A model generated the notes under the pieces. That model did not search any database. It had not been told where the DNA came from and saw only the letters and a program-made list of their open reading frames with translations. A stretch of 64,000 bases of DNA from NCBI RefSeq assembly GCF_004216775.1, contig NZ_SGXF01000005.1:1-64000 (forward strand), in the 5' to 3' direction. Source of the DNA: Cuneatibacter caecimuris. GTDB lineage: Bacteria > Bacillota > Clostridia > Lachnospirales > Lachnospiraceae. The translations under genes and the position numbers were made by a program. Below, piece after piece: positions 9,634 through 18,067 of this stretch (position 1 is the first letter of the stretch; each line of letters opens with the position of its first letter).

Positions 9634-10977
9634 TTAGCCTATTGTAATCTTCTCCTGGGGGACCTGGGAAGGCGCGGGGGTATGGGCGCCGCTCATGGCA
9701 TATATCAGCGTCAGGCCGCCCACGCGTCCGAAGAACATCAGGAAAGCCAGGATACAATGGGAAAAAACCCCCAGCTCCGGAGTGATGCCCAGAGACAGCC
9801 CCACTGTGCCGATTGCCGAAGCTGTTTCAAACAGGGCGGTGAGCATGGGAATATTTTCCGCATAAGAAATGGCCGCGCCTCCGGCTAAAAATAGAAACAG
9901 GTACAGGGAAAACAGCGTGGCGGCATGCCGCAGGACTTCTGGCGGAAAACGCCTTCCAAAGCAGCGGATGCTGTCTTGATTTCGGAAGACGGAGCGGATG
10001 CACAAAAAAAGGGCTGCCAGCGTGGTGGTTTTAAAACCGCCGGCTGTGGAGCTGGGAGAGCCTCCCACCAGCATCAGGAGAATTATCAGCAGGACAGAAG
10101 GCTGCAGCAGCCTGGTCAGGTCCACTGTATTAAAGCCCGCGGTCCTGGGCGTTACAGTCTGAAACAGAGATGCCCATAGGCGCTCTCCACCGGAGCTGAA
10201 TTTCCATTCAGGCCTGCCAAATTCTGCAAAGAAGAAGTAAATAGCCGGCAGCGCCAGAAGAATGACAGTGGTGACAAGAACCAGTTTGGTATGCAGGCGG
10301 TATGCCCGTATATTTAATTTGTTCTGTCTGAAATCATCCCATACAAAAAATCCAAGCCCGCCGATGATGATCAGGCCCATGACAGTGAGATTGACAATAG
10401 GATCTGACTCATATCCGGTGAGTGAAGAATAGGGAGAGTTTTTGCCCATCAGGTCAAAACCGGCGTTGCAAAAGGAGGAAACCGAATGGAATACAGCGTT
10501 CCAGATTCCACGGGCAAATCCCATCTGAGGAATAAACCGGATGGACAGCAGCAGCGCGCCCACGCCTTCAATCAGCAGAATCATTTTCAGGATAAAGCTG
10601 GTCAGGCGGATAATGCCGCCCACCTGGGGCGCGGAAATCGATTCCTGCATGAGAAAACGCTGCTTCAGGCCGATGCGCTTCCCGGTGAAAATAGAGATCG
10701 CAATCGCCATTGTTACGACGCCCATGCCGCCGATTTGAATCAGCGCCAGAATCACAGCCTGACCGAAAACCGTCCAGTGCGAGTATGTATCAAAAACCAC
10801 CAGCCCGGTCACGCAAGTCGCTGAAGTGGCGGTAAAAAAAGCATCCATAAAGCCGGTGCTTTCACCGCTGCGCGCAGCAAACGGGAGCATCAGCAAAAGC
10901 GTTCCCAAAAGAATTGTGCCGCCAAAACCGGCGACAATAATCTGTCCGGGAGGAATCCGCTTATGTTTCCAAAACAT
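9634..10977 (-). CDS. TrkH/KtrB-type K+ transporter membrane subunit
   Basis: A 447-residue polytopic membrane protein of the SKT family, the K+-conducting subunit of a Ktr-like uptake system. It has four repeats of helix-pore-helix; visible filter-like segments include ATSATCVTGL near residue 51, SVSSFCNAGFDL near 167 and TVTPRTAGFNTVDL near 270, with the diagnostic glycines. The start follows a weak site; MFWKHKRIPPGQIIV is typical of KtrB N-termini. It forms an operon with the RCK subunit gene and diverges from kdpD, so its 5' region and that of kdpD share a 230-base intergenic stretch. Confidence 0.92.
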   Translation of the reverse strand: MFWKHKRIPPGQIIVAGFGGTILLGTLLLMLPFAARSGESTGFMDAFFTATSATCVTGLVVFDTYSHWTVFGQAVILALIQIGGMGVVTMAIAISIFTGKRIGLKQRFLMQESISAPQVGGIIRLTSFILKMILLIEGVGALLLSIRFIPQMGFARGIWNAVFHSVSSFCNAGFDLMGKNSPYSSLTGYESDPIVNLTVMGLIIIGGLGFFVWDDFRQNKLNIRAYRLHTKLVLVTTVILLALPAIYFFFAEFGRPEWKFSSGGERLWASLFQTVTPRTAGFNTVDLTRLLQPSVLLIILLMLVGGSPSSTAGGFKTTTLAALFLCIRSVFRNQDSIRCFGRRFPPEVLRHAATLFSLYLFLFLAGGAAISYAENIPMLTALFETASAIGTVGLSLGITPELGVFSHCILAFLMFFGRVGGLTLIYAMSGAHTPAPSQVPQEKITIG

Positions 10978-11209
10978 AATACCTCACCATCTGTAAAAAG
11001 TTTCTTTCTTTGTTTTCCTAGATCATAACACATCTGCAGTTAAAAAATAGTTAAGGTTTTCGGGGCGATGTTAATACTGTATAAAGATTGTTCCCTGCGG
11101 ACCTTAACAAAATTTTAACGTCAGAGCAAAAAAAGAAACAAAAAGATAACTGGGATTGTGATATACTGTACTCGAAAACAGTGACCGAACGCAAAATAAG
11201 GAGACCAGG
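10978..11209. promoter_or_regulatory. Shared ktrB-like/kdpD divergent promoter region
   Basis: This 232-base gap separates two K+ uptake units transcribed away from each other. On the plus strand a TATACT -10 hexamer lies at 11162-11167 without a good -35, which would suit an activated promoter for kdpDE. GTTAA-containing short repeats occur at 11049-11125, including TTAACAAAATTTTAAC near 11104. No c-di-AMP riboswitch fold was recognised. No operator can be assigned with certainty. Confidence 0.4.
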
Positions 11210-13894
11210 ATGCGGCAGGACGGACCGAGCCCCGAACGGCTTCTCAGGCAGATCAGAGAGGGAGAGCCGGACGGAACAGGAAAACTGAAAATATTTTTTG
11301 GGTATGCAGCGGGAGTGGGTAAAACCTACGCAATGCTGGAGGCTGCCCAGCGCATAAAGAACAGCGGTGCGGACGTCGTGGCCGGATATATAGAACCACA
11401 TGCCAGGCCGGAAACCATGGCGCTGGCAGCAGGGCTGGAGCAGCTTCCCCCACTGGAAATTTCCTATAAAGGCATAAAGCTGAAAGAATTTGACCTGGAC
11501 GCGGCGCTGAAAAGAAAGCCGGAGCTCATCCTGATCGACGAGCTGGCCCATACCAACGCGGAGGGCTGCAGGCATGTGAAACGGTATCAGGACATAGAAG
11601 AACTGCTGCGTGCGGGCATCAATGTTTTTACTACTGTAAACGTGCAGCATCTGGAGAGCCTGAACGATATTGTGGCATCCATCACAGGCACCATTGTGAC
11701 AGAACGGGTGCCGGACAGCCTGTTCGACGCGGCGGAGCAGGTGGAAGTCATCGACGTGGAGCCTGATGAGCTTCTGGAACGCATGGCCGCGGGAAAGATT
11801 TACAGGGAAGCGCAGGCTGAACAGGCGCAGGCCCACTTTTTTGTCCCCAAAAACCTGGCCGCCCTCAGGGAAATTGCTCTGAGGCGGACGGCGGACCGTT
11901 TGAACAGGAGCGCGATTAAGGAAGGGAACAGTAACGGGGCGGGGGAGCATATTCTGATCTGCCTGTCCGCTGCGCCCTCCAACGCCAAAGTAATCCGTAC
12001 CGCTGCAAGGATTGCGGAGGCTTTTCATGGCACCTTTACGGCCCTTTTGGTGGAGTCGGACGCCACGCGGGAATTGCGGGGGGACAATCAGAGGCGGCTG
12101 CGGATGAACCTCCGCCTGGCGGAACAGCTGGGGGCCAAAATAGCCACAGTGTACGGGGAGGACACCGCCGCTCAGATTGCAGAATACGCGAAGGTCAGCG
12201 GCATGACAAAAATAGTGGTCGGGCGGACGAACCACAGAAGGAACAGGCTGTTTCCAAAACAGAACCTCATTGACCGGCTGACAGAGCTGGCTCCAAACCT
12301 GGATATTTATGTGATCCCCGACAGCCAGCCGGCGTACAGGAAAAACAGGAGCCTGAGAAAAGAACCGGTTTCTTTTTCCATGATCGACTTGGGGAAAGCC
12401 CTGCTGACCATTGCAACAGCTTCTCTGGTGGGCTGGCTGTTTGATCTGGCGGGCTTCAGTGAAGCTAATATCATTACCATATATATATTGGGCATTCTGA
12501 TCACCGCAATCTGGACCCGGGGGTGGTTTTACAGCGCCTTTTCCTCACTGCTCAGCGTGGTGGTGTTTAATTTTCTCTTTACAGACCCCCGTTTTACTCT
12601 GCGGGCTTATGACACAGGATATCCGGTGACATTTGCAATCATGTTGGTAGCGGGCATGATTACCAGCTCCCTGGCGATGCGGATCAAAACTCAGGCCAGA
12701 CAGGCTGCGGGGAAAGCTTACCGTACAGAAGTGCTGCTGGAGACGAGCCAGCGGCTGCAGAAGGCGGAAAATGAAAAAGAGATTCTGGATTTTACCGCCA
12801 ATCAGCTGAAGAAATTGCTGGGACGCCCTGTATTCTTCTATTCTTCAGCGGGAGAAGATAACCTTTCCCCAGCGCCGGCCTATCCGGTGGAAAGGAATTC
12901 AGACCTGGCGCAGTACCTGACCGCAGAAGAACAGGCTGTTGCAAAATGGGTTTATAAGAATAACAAGCACGCAGGAGCTACCACGGATACTTTCCCCGGA
13001 TCTAAATGCCTGTATCTGGCAATCAGGGGTAAATCCCGGGCGCTGGCAGTAGCCGGAATAGCAGTGGAAGAATATTCTGTTCCGGATATATTTGAGAAAA
13101 ACCTTCTGGTAGCGATCCTGGACGAATGCGGCATGGCTCTGGAAAAAGAAAAACTGGATTCTGAAAAGAAAAAAGCCGAACTGGCCGCGGGGCAGGAAGC
13201 CCTGCGGGCCAATCTTCTGCGGGCGATTTCCCATGATTTGCGCACGCCCCTGACCAGCATTATCGGAAACGCCGGGATTCTGATGGAGAATGAGGAAGTG
13301 CTGAATGAGCAGAAACGGCACGGCCTGTATGCCAGCATCTATGACGACTCTATGTGGCTGATGAATCTGGTGGAAAACCTGCTTTCTGTTACGAGGATTG
13401 AGAACGGGACGATGCATTTAAAAATGGAGCCGGAGTTGATGGACGAGGTATTTCATGAGGCGTTGGGGCATCTGGACAGACGGTCTTCCCAGTACAGCAT
13501 CACTACAGTTCTGGAGGATGACCTTCTGATGGCGGAAATGGATGTGCGCCTGATTGTTCAGGTAATCATCAACATAGTAAACAACGCGGTCAAGTACACG
13601 CCTCCGGGCTCACATATTGAAGTGTCCGCCCGTTCAGCCGGACAAAAGGTAATGGTGGAGATTGCGGACGATGGACCCGGCATACCGGATCATGAAAAAC
13701 AGCATATATTTGATATGTTTTATACTGCGGACAATGTCAGAGGGGACGGCCGGAGAGGTTTGGGCCTGGGGCTGTCCCTGTGCAAATCCATTGTTCACGC
13801 GCATGGAGGGACGATCAGCGTGAGGGATAATTCCCCCCGGGGATCTGTGTTCTGTTTTACATTGCAGGAAGTGGAGGTCAACACCAATGAATAA
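11210..13894 (+). CDS. kdpD: Osmosensitive K+ channel sensor histidine kinase
   Basis: KdpD senses low K+/osmotic stress and phosphorylates KdpE to switch on kdpABC. The 894-residue product has the full architecture: the N-terminal KdpD domain with Walker A GYAAGVGKT (residues 31-39) and the IDELAHTN Walker B-like motif; a Usp-like domain around residues 245-370; four membrane helices (DUF4118) around 392-490; a GAF-like linker; then HisKA with phospho-acceptor H675 in AISHDLRTPLTS and a HATPase with DDGPGIP and GLGLGLSL boxes. The start ATG follows AAGGAGACC. It overlaps kdpE by eight bases. It is separated from kdpABC by the inverted trk pair. Confidence 0.96.
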   Translation: MRQDGPSPERLLRQIREGEPDGTGKLKIFFGYAAGVGKTYAMLEAAQRIKNSGADVVAGYIEPHARPETMALAAGLEQLPPLEISYKGIKLKEFDLDAALKRKPELILIDELAHTNAEGCRHVKRYQDIEELLRAGINVFTTVNVQHLESLNDIVASITGTIVTERVPDSLFDAAEQVEVIDVEPDELLERMAAGKIYREAQAEQAQAHFFVPKNLAALREIALRRTADRLNRSAIKEGNSNGAGEHILICLSAAPSNAKVIRTAARIAEAFHGTFTALLVESDATRELRGDNQRRLRMNLRLAEQLGAKIATVYGEDTAAQIAEYAKVSGMTKIVVGRTNHRRNRLFPKQNLIDRLTELAPNLDIYVIPDSQPAYRKNRSLRKEPVSFSMIDLGKALLTIATASLVGWLFDLAGFSEANIITIYILGILITAIWTRGWFYSAFSSLLSVVVFNFLFTDPRFTLRAYDTGYPVTFAIMLVAGMITSSLAMRIKTQARQAAGKAYRTEVLLETSQRLQKAENEKEILDFTANQLKKLLGRPVFFYSSAGEDNLSPAPAYPVERNSDLAQYLTAEEQAVAKWVYKNNKHAGATTDTFPGSKCLYLAIRGKSRALAVAGIAVEEYSVPDIFEKNLLVAILDECGMALEKEKLDSEKKKAELAAGQEALRANLLRAISHDLRTPLTSIIGNAGILMENEEVLNEQKRHGLYASIYDDSMWLMNLVENLLSVTRIENGTMHLKMEPELMDEVFHEALGHLDRRSSQYSITTVLEDDLLMAEMDVRLIVQVIINIVNNAVKYTPPGSHIEVSARSAGQKVMVEIADDGPGIPDHEKQHIFDMFYTADNVRGDGRRGLGLGLSLCKSIVHAHGGTISVRDNSPRGSVFCFTLQEVEVNTNE

Positions 13895-14585
13895 AGCAAA
13901 GATTTTAATTGTAGAGGACGATGCGGCGATCAGCAACCTGATTTCCACAACATTGGAAACACAGGGGTACCAGTACCATGTTTCCAGAACCGGATCTGCG
14001 GCCATTTTGGAATCCGCGTCCTATAACCCTGATGTGATCATTCTGGACTTGGGCCTGCCTGATATGGACGGAATAGAGATCATTAAGAAAGTGCGCGGGT
14101 GGACCAACACCCCGGTGATCGTGGTCAGCGCCAGGAGTGAGGACTCCGATAAAGTGGGGGCGCTGGACGCAGGGGCGGATGATTACCTCACAAAGCCGTT
14201 CAGCGTGGAAGAGCTGCTGGCCCGGGTGCGGGTGGCTCTTCGCCGGGTGCGCTATGACAGCTCAAAACTGAGGGAAGAGGTCAGCGTGTATACAAACGGA
14301 GGCCTTAAAATCGATTATGCAGCAGGCTGCGTTTACGCGGAAGGCCGGGAGATTCATTTGACGCCCATTGAATATAAACTACTGTGCCTTCTGGCGAAAA
14401 ATACGGGAAAAGTTCTGACTCATAATTATATATTGAAAGAAGTATGGGGAACTGCCCTGGCATCGGATACGCCGTCTTTACGTGTTTTTATGGCAACGCT
14501 GAGGAAGAAAATTGAACCAGTGCCTTCTGAACCTCGGTATATCCAGACCCATATCGGTGTGGGATACAGGATGCTTCGAGTTTAG
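13887..14585 (+). CDS. kdpE: Response regulator of K+ uptake, OmpR family
   Basis: KdpE is the DNA-binding response regulator partnered with KdpD and normally activates kdpABC. The 232-residue product has a receiver domain (residues 5-115) with phosphorylatable D54 in IILDLGLPDMDG, the acidic pair E10/D11/D12 and the KPF lysine near residue 106, followed by an OmpR/PhoB winged-helix domain (about 135-231) ending IQTHIGVGYRMLRV. It overlaps the kdpD end by eight bases, indicating translational coupling. Its target site could not be located before kdpA. Confidence 0.95.
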   Translation: MNKAKILIVEDDAAISNLISTTLETQGYQYHVSRTGSAAILESASYNPDVIILDLGLPDMDGIEIIKKVRGWTNTPVIVVSARSEDSDKVGALDAGADDYLTKPFSVEELLARVRVALRRVRYDSSKLREEVSVYTNGGLKIDYAAGCVYAEGREIHLTPIEYKLLCLLAKNTGKVLTHNYILKEVWGTALASDTPSLRVFMATLRKKIEPVPSEPRYIQTHIGVGYRMLRV

Positions 14586-14647
14586 AAACTGAAAGTAGTA
14601 ATCTGCCCGCGCTTCACATAAACTTATGAAAAAGGGCAGGAGCAGCT

Positions 14648-15421
14648 ATGAAGAATCGTATTATTGAACTGGCGATGGCCTGTATTCTCCTGATCGGAGC
14701 AGTTTTTCTTCCGCAGAAAGCGGTGGAAAGCAGCGCGGATGTCAGGGAACCGCAGGCGGCGCAGGAATTGGAAACAGGAATGACCGGGGAGGTAATTCTG
14801 CCGGAATCCAATCAGGCGCAGAAACTGCCGGAAGGTGAAATACATAAGGTGGTGCTGGACGCCGGCCACGGAGGAAACGATCCTGGGAAAATTGGGATTA
14901 ACGGCGTGCTGGAAAAAGATATAAACCTGTCTATTGTGAAAATGCTCAAAGAGGAACTGGAAGCCGCAGGCATTGAGGTGGTCCTGACCAGGCAGGAGGA
15001 CAGCGGTTTGTATCAGGAGACGGACGGCAATAAGAAGCAGGCAGATATGAAAGGGCGATGCGCTGTGATTGAGGAAGCAAACCCGGAGGTTGTTATCAGC
15101 ATTCATCAGAACAGCTATCATCAATCAAACGTAAAAGGGCCCCAGGTTTTTTATTATACCGGATCAGAAAAGGGAAAAAATCTTGCGGAGATGCTGCAGG
15201 ACAGCTTTACCGAGGTGATCGGAGAAAAAAACACAAGATCAGTGAAATCCAACAGCCAGTATTACCTTCTCCTGCATGTAAAGCAGCCCATCGTCATTGT
15301 GGAATGCGGCTTCCTGAGCAATCAGGAGGAGGCTGACCTGCTGAAGTCAGAGGAATACCAGAGAAAAATCGCCGCAAGCCTGCGCGGGGCGGTGGTATCT
15401 TACTTTCTGGAAAACCAGTAA
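14648..15421 (+). CDS. N-acetylmuramoyl-L-alanine amidase, CwlD-like
   Basis: A 257-residue zinc amidase (Amidase_3) that cleaves the bond between muramic acid and the stem peptide of peptidoglycan. An N-terminal hydrophobic segment (residues 5-23) would export it. The catalytic domain begins near residue 65 with VVLDAGHGGNDPG (zinc histidine), followed by EKDINLS (zinc glutamate), SIHQNSYH (third ligand) and VECGFLSNQEEADLL with the catalytic glutamate. The size and short leader resemble CwlD, which makes muramic delta-lactam in the spore cortex. It lies 62 bases downstream of kdpE and is probably an independent unit. Family firm, sporulation role inferred. Confidence 0.88.
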   Translation: MKNRIIELAMACILLIGAVFLPQKAVESSADVREPQAAQELETGMTGEVILPESNQAQKLPEGEIHKVVLDAGHGGNDPGKIGINGVLEKDINLSIVKMLKEELEAAGIEVVLTRQEDSGLYQETDGNKKQADMKGRCAVIEEANPEVVISIHQNSYHQSNVKGPQVFYYTGSEKGKNLAEMLQDSFTEVIGEKNTRSVKSNSQYYLLLHVKQPIVIVECGFLSNQEEADLLKSEEYQRKIAASLRGAVVSYFLENQ

Positions 15422-15454
15422 AATCATGACATCTATGATAGGCTAATCATAACG

Positions 15455-15513
15455 GCGGCAATCCGTTTGAACCGCAACCCTCTTAAAGGGCAGCTGTCCA
15501 AGCGGATTGCCGC
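15455..15513. repeat. Long hairpin between convergent genes
   Basis: GCGGCAATCCGTTTG (15455-15469) pairs with CAAGCGGATTGCCGC (15499-15513) over 15 positions with one G-T pair. CCCT (15478-15481) and AGGG (15487-15490) form a second stem inside the loop. No T-run follows directly on either strand, so it is not a classical terminator, though it lies between the amidase and MerR genes where a bidirectional terminator or a structured repeat would be expected. Confidence 0.6.
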
Positions 15514-15551
15514 TTCCTGGATGATTTTACATTTCTGTCCGCAGCCACATC

Positions 15552-16010
15552 TCATGTCTCTGAGTGACTGATGTTCATTTTTTGCCGGGTCAGCCGATAT
15601 TGACCGGGAATTTCGTCGATAGTCAAGCTTCGCACTCTCCTGTCCGTGCCGTCTTTTACAGCCTCTTCATAATACCAGCATTTAAATTCCAGAAGATCAA
15701 GGGTTTCCTGCAACTCCTCCAGTTGCTTTTGGACCGCTTTCTTACGGGCCCGGAACAATTCCAGCCGTTCATTCAGGGAGGCGTCCCCTTTCCCTGCCAT
15801 GTCCATGAAAGTTTTGATCTCTTTGATGGATAATCCGGATCTTTTCAAACATTCAATCACCTTTAGCCACTCGTAGTCCTTATCCGTAAACATCCGGATT
15901 CCCCCGCTGGAACGCTCCACAAAAGGAAGAATCCCTTCCTGGTCATAATACCGGAGCGTGGAAGCAGGAACACCTAGAGTTTTTGCCATTTCCCCAACCG
16001 TATACAGCAT
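15552..16010 (-). CDS. MerR family regulator of the flavodoxin genes
   Basis: A 152-residue MerR-type transcription factor. The N-terminal winged helix MLYTVGEMAKTLGVPASTLR (20 shown) with YYDQEGILPF matches the family, followed by a dimerisation helix (about residues 80-115). The C-terminus is short and has a single cysteine (C120), so no obvious metal-binding site. It diverges from the flavodoxin gene; the spacer carries a promoter with the 19-base hexamer spacing typical of MerR-activated promoters. The start follows GGAGGC. Related regulators respond to redox or electrophile stress, but the signal here is unknown. Confidence 0.85.
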   Translation of the reverse strand: MLYTVGEMAKTLGVPASTLRYYDQEGILPFVERSSGGIRMFTDKDYEWLKVIECLKRSGLSIKEIKTFMDMAGKGDASLNERLELFRARKKAVQKQLEELQETLDLLEFKCWYYEEAVKDGTDRRVRSLTIDEIPGQYRLTRQKMNISHSET

Positions 16011-16041
16011 TGTAAGCCTCCAAATTTTTTGAAACTTCCTA

Positions 16042-16072
16042 TTGACTTAAAGCATACTTTAAGTAGTACGAT
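16042..16072 (+). promoter_or_regulatory. MerR-type promoter and operator for the flavodoxin genes
   Basis: TTGACT (16042-16047) and TACGAT (16067-16072) are 19 bases apart, the long spacing that MerR proteins correct by twisting DNA. ACTTAAAG and CTTTAAGT form a perfect inverted repeat (16045-16064) inside the spacer. The MerR gene reads away from this site and the flavodoxin gene towards it. Confidence 0.8.
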
Positions 16073-16136
16073 TAACTTGTAAACATTATAGAACATAGAG
16101 ATACAAAAGTCAACAGGACAAAAAAGGAGGATTTTT

Positions 16137-16613
16137 ATGAGCAAATTGTTAGTGGCATACTTCAGCGCAGAGGGGACAACCAGGAAACTGGCTGAAAAGC
16201 TGGCAAAAGGAATCAACGCGGACCTGTTTGAAATCAAACCGGAAATGCCTTATACCAAGGAGGACCTTAACTGGCAGGACAGTAAGAGCAGGAGTTCTGT
16301 TGAAATGAATGACCGCGGCTGCCGTCCGGCAATTCATTCCAAAGTCGAGGACATGTCCGGATATAAAACGGTATTTGTGGGTTTTCCAATTTGGTGGTAC
16401 AGAGAGCCCTCTGTCATTGATACCTTTATGGAGGCATACGATTTCTGCGGTAAGACAGTAATCCCTTTTGCCACATCGGGCGGAAGCGGGCTTGGCGGCA
16501 CGGCAGCAAATATGGCGGCTCTCACTTCTGGAGCGAGGATTGCAGACGGAAAACGGTTTACGGCAAATGCAACCGAAAAGGAACTTTTAGACTGGGCGGC
16601 TGAGTGGATATAA
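16137..16613 (+). CDS. Flavodoxin
   Basis: A 158-residue flavodoxin-like FMN protein that carries electrons in the cytoplasm or acts as a small quinone/flavin reductase. The phosphate-binding loop is AYFSAEGTTRKLAEKL near residues 6-21, with the flavin-contacting FPIWWYREPSVIDTF near residue 83 and a C-terminal ATSGGSGLGGTAANM segment, as in the YwqN/flavodoxin_4 group often found with MerR regulators. The start follows AAGGAGGATTTTT. It is the first gene after the MerR-type promoter, with the lipoprotein version 29 bases downstream. Confidence 0.88.
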   Translation: MSKLLVAYFSAEGTTRKLAEKLAKGINADLFEIKPEMPYTKEDLNWQDSKSRSSVEMNDRGCRPAIHSKVEDMSGYKTVFVGFPIWWYREPSVIDTFMEAYDFCGKTVIPFATSGGSGLGGTAANMAALTSGARIADGKRFTANATEKELLDWAAEWI

Positions 16614-16642
16614 TTATTTAATAAAATGTTGGAGAAAATATT

Positions 16643-17311
16643 ATGAAGAAAAAAAATAAATTTTTAAGTATAGTAACAGCACTCAGCGCGGCATTCATTC
16701 TGTCTGCCTGCGCGGAAAATAAGACAGTTTCCAGTGGAAGTGAAACGGCCCAACCCATACAGAACGGAACGAAAGAAACCGCCGAAGGGATGCCTGAGTC
16801 TGAAAGCCCGGGAAATACGTTACATGCCGAAGAGACCGCGGGCGGCACCCTGGTAGTATATTTTTCAGCAACAGGCACTACAAAGGGAGCTGCGGAGAAA
16901 ATCGCTGCCATCACCGCAGCGGATATTTATGAAATTATCCCGGCAGAGCCATATTCGGGAGAGGATTTGAATTATAATGATGAGAAAAGCCGCGCGTCCA
17001 ATGAAATGAAGGATCCGGATGCGCGGCCGGAAATTGGCGGCAAAACGATTTCTTTTGAGGGTTATTCTACGATATATCTTGGCTATCCGATCTGGTGGGG
17101 AGACGCGCCGCGAATTATGAGCACCTTTGCAGAAAGTTATGATTTTGAAGGAATTACGGTAATTCCATTCTGTACGTCCGGCGGAAGCGGTATCGGGGAG
17201 AGCGGCAGGCATTTAGCGGAGCAGGCCGGAAGCGGAAACTGGCTTACAGGGCAGCGATTCAGCGGCAATGTATCGGAAGAAGAACTGCGGTCCTGGATTG
17301 ACGGGCTGTAA
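16643..17311 (+). CDS. Membrane-anchored flavodoxin lipoprotein
   Basis: A 222-residue secreted lipoprotein with a flavodoxin domain. The signal peptide ends in the lipobox LSAC (cysteine at residue 22), a Ser/Thr/Glu-rich linker covers about residues 23-68, and the flavodoxin domain follows with VVYFSATGTTKGAAEKI, GYPIWWGDAPRIMSTF and CTSGGSGIGESG. It closely resembles the cytoplasmic flavodoxin upstream, suggesting duplication followed by gain of a lipid anchor. It would sit on the outer face of the membrane, where it could take part in extracellular flavin-dependent electron transfer. Co-transcribed with the preceding gene. Role inferred. Confidence 0.85.
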   Translation: MKKKNKFLSIVTALSAAFILSACAENKTVSSGSETAQPIQNGTKETAEGMPESESPGNTLHAEETAGGTLVVYFSATGTTKGAAEKIAAITAADIYEIIPAEPYSGEDLNYNDEKSRASNEMKDPDARPEIGGKTISFEGYSTIYLGYPIWWGDAPRIMSTFAESYDFEGITVIPFCTSGGSGIGESGRHLAEQAGSGNWLTGQRFSGNVSEEELRSWIDGL

Positions 17312-17330
17312 AATGTTGACTAAAAAGAAC

Positions 17331-17374
17331 GGGAAACCGCCAGTTCCGGCAAAATGCCGGTTCTGGCGATTCCC
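17331..17374. terminator. Hairpin terminator between convergent genes
   Basis: An imperfect stem runs from GGGAA (17331) through CGCCAG and CCGGCA to TGCCGG and CTGGCG and ends in TTCCC (17370-17374), with a two-base T/T mismatch. The T-tract downstream is weak, but the position between the flavodoxin lipoprotein and the convergent HAAS-like gene supports a terminator. Confidence 0.6.
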
Positions 17375-17413
17375 CAACTTGGGTTTATTTTACAGCCGCT
17401 TTTGATTCTCTGC

Positions 17414-18067
17414 TTAATCAATCCTAACGTCAAGAATTTTGTATAAGATAAACAGGACGGCAAGGGCGGCTGCTAAAATAAGGCCATGGACTTGAAAGAA
17501 AGGGTATTGAATAAAAACATTTGCACAGACGCAGACGAACAAAACAAGACATAACGCCAGCAATATTTTTCCGGACAGAGATCTGCTGTTGCTAAATGAG
17601 TGTTTTGAAACAAAGGAAAATACATAAAAGGCGGCAATTATTATGAAAACACCGCTTATTACATTTCCGGCTGTAACTGTAAAATATGGCCAGCTGTCGT
17701 AACCAGTCACACATCCGATGATGCGGAAAACAAACCACAGACCCATTAACACTGTGACAGAAAGCAAAGTATCCCGCATCGCAGTCAGCATCCGTTCTCT
17801 TCCTGTTAATTCTGGAATCTCAGCGATGACATTGTCGCAAAATATTTTGTAATCCTCTCCGATAATTTCTATCATGCTTCGGCCTTCTTTTTCACCGTTT
17901 ATAATCATTTCCAAAACATCCCGGCGCACGGACTCCTGAAAATAGGGACTGATATTAGCGGAACGGATATATACGGTAATATTGGTTAATGCCTGTTCAT
18001 CATCTCTTTTCAGGCGATTTTCCAATTCGTTATTTTCTTTCAGCAATAATTTTGTCCTTTTGCTCAT
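17414..18067 (-). CDS. PadR-linked HAAS-like membrane protein
   Basis: A 217-residue protein with a soluble, helical N-terminal half (about residues 1-95, Lys/Glu-rich) and four predicted membrane helices in the C-terminal half. The layout, and the fact that it overlaps an upstream PadR gene by 38 bases, match membrane proteins that carry HAAS/DUF1129-type domains and serve as partners of PadR regulators. The start ATG follows CGGAGGAAAGCC. Its role is unknown; such pairs are thought to sense or respond to envelope state. The family assignment is by architecture and context, not by a strict motif. Confidence 0.65.
   Translation of the reverse strand: MSKRTKLLLKENNELENRLKRDDEQALTNITVYIRSANISPYFQESVRRDVLEMIINGEKEGRSMIEIIGEDYKIFCDNVIAEIPELTGRERMLTAMRDTLLSVTVLMGLWFVFRIIGCVTGYDSWPYFTVTAGNVISGVFIIIAAFYVFSFVSKHSFSNSRSLSGKILLALCLVLFVCVCANVFIQYPFFQVHGLILAAALAVLFILYKILDVRID

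Noticed and set aside
10978-11209. c-di-AMP (ydaO-type) riboswitch in the K+ locus
   Set aside because: No conserved ydaO core elements or terminator were seen in this gap or before kdpA.
11051-12235. 394-codon minus-strand open frame opposite kdpD
   Set aside because: Antisense shadow of kdpD with non-genic composition and no ribosome site.
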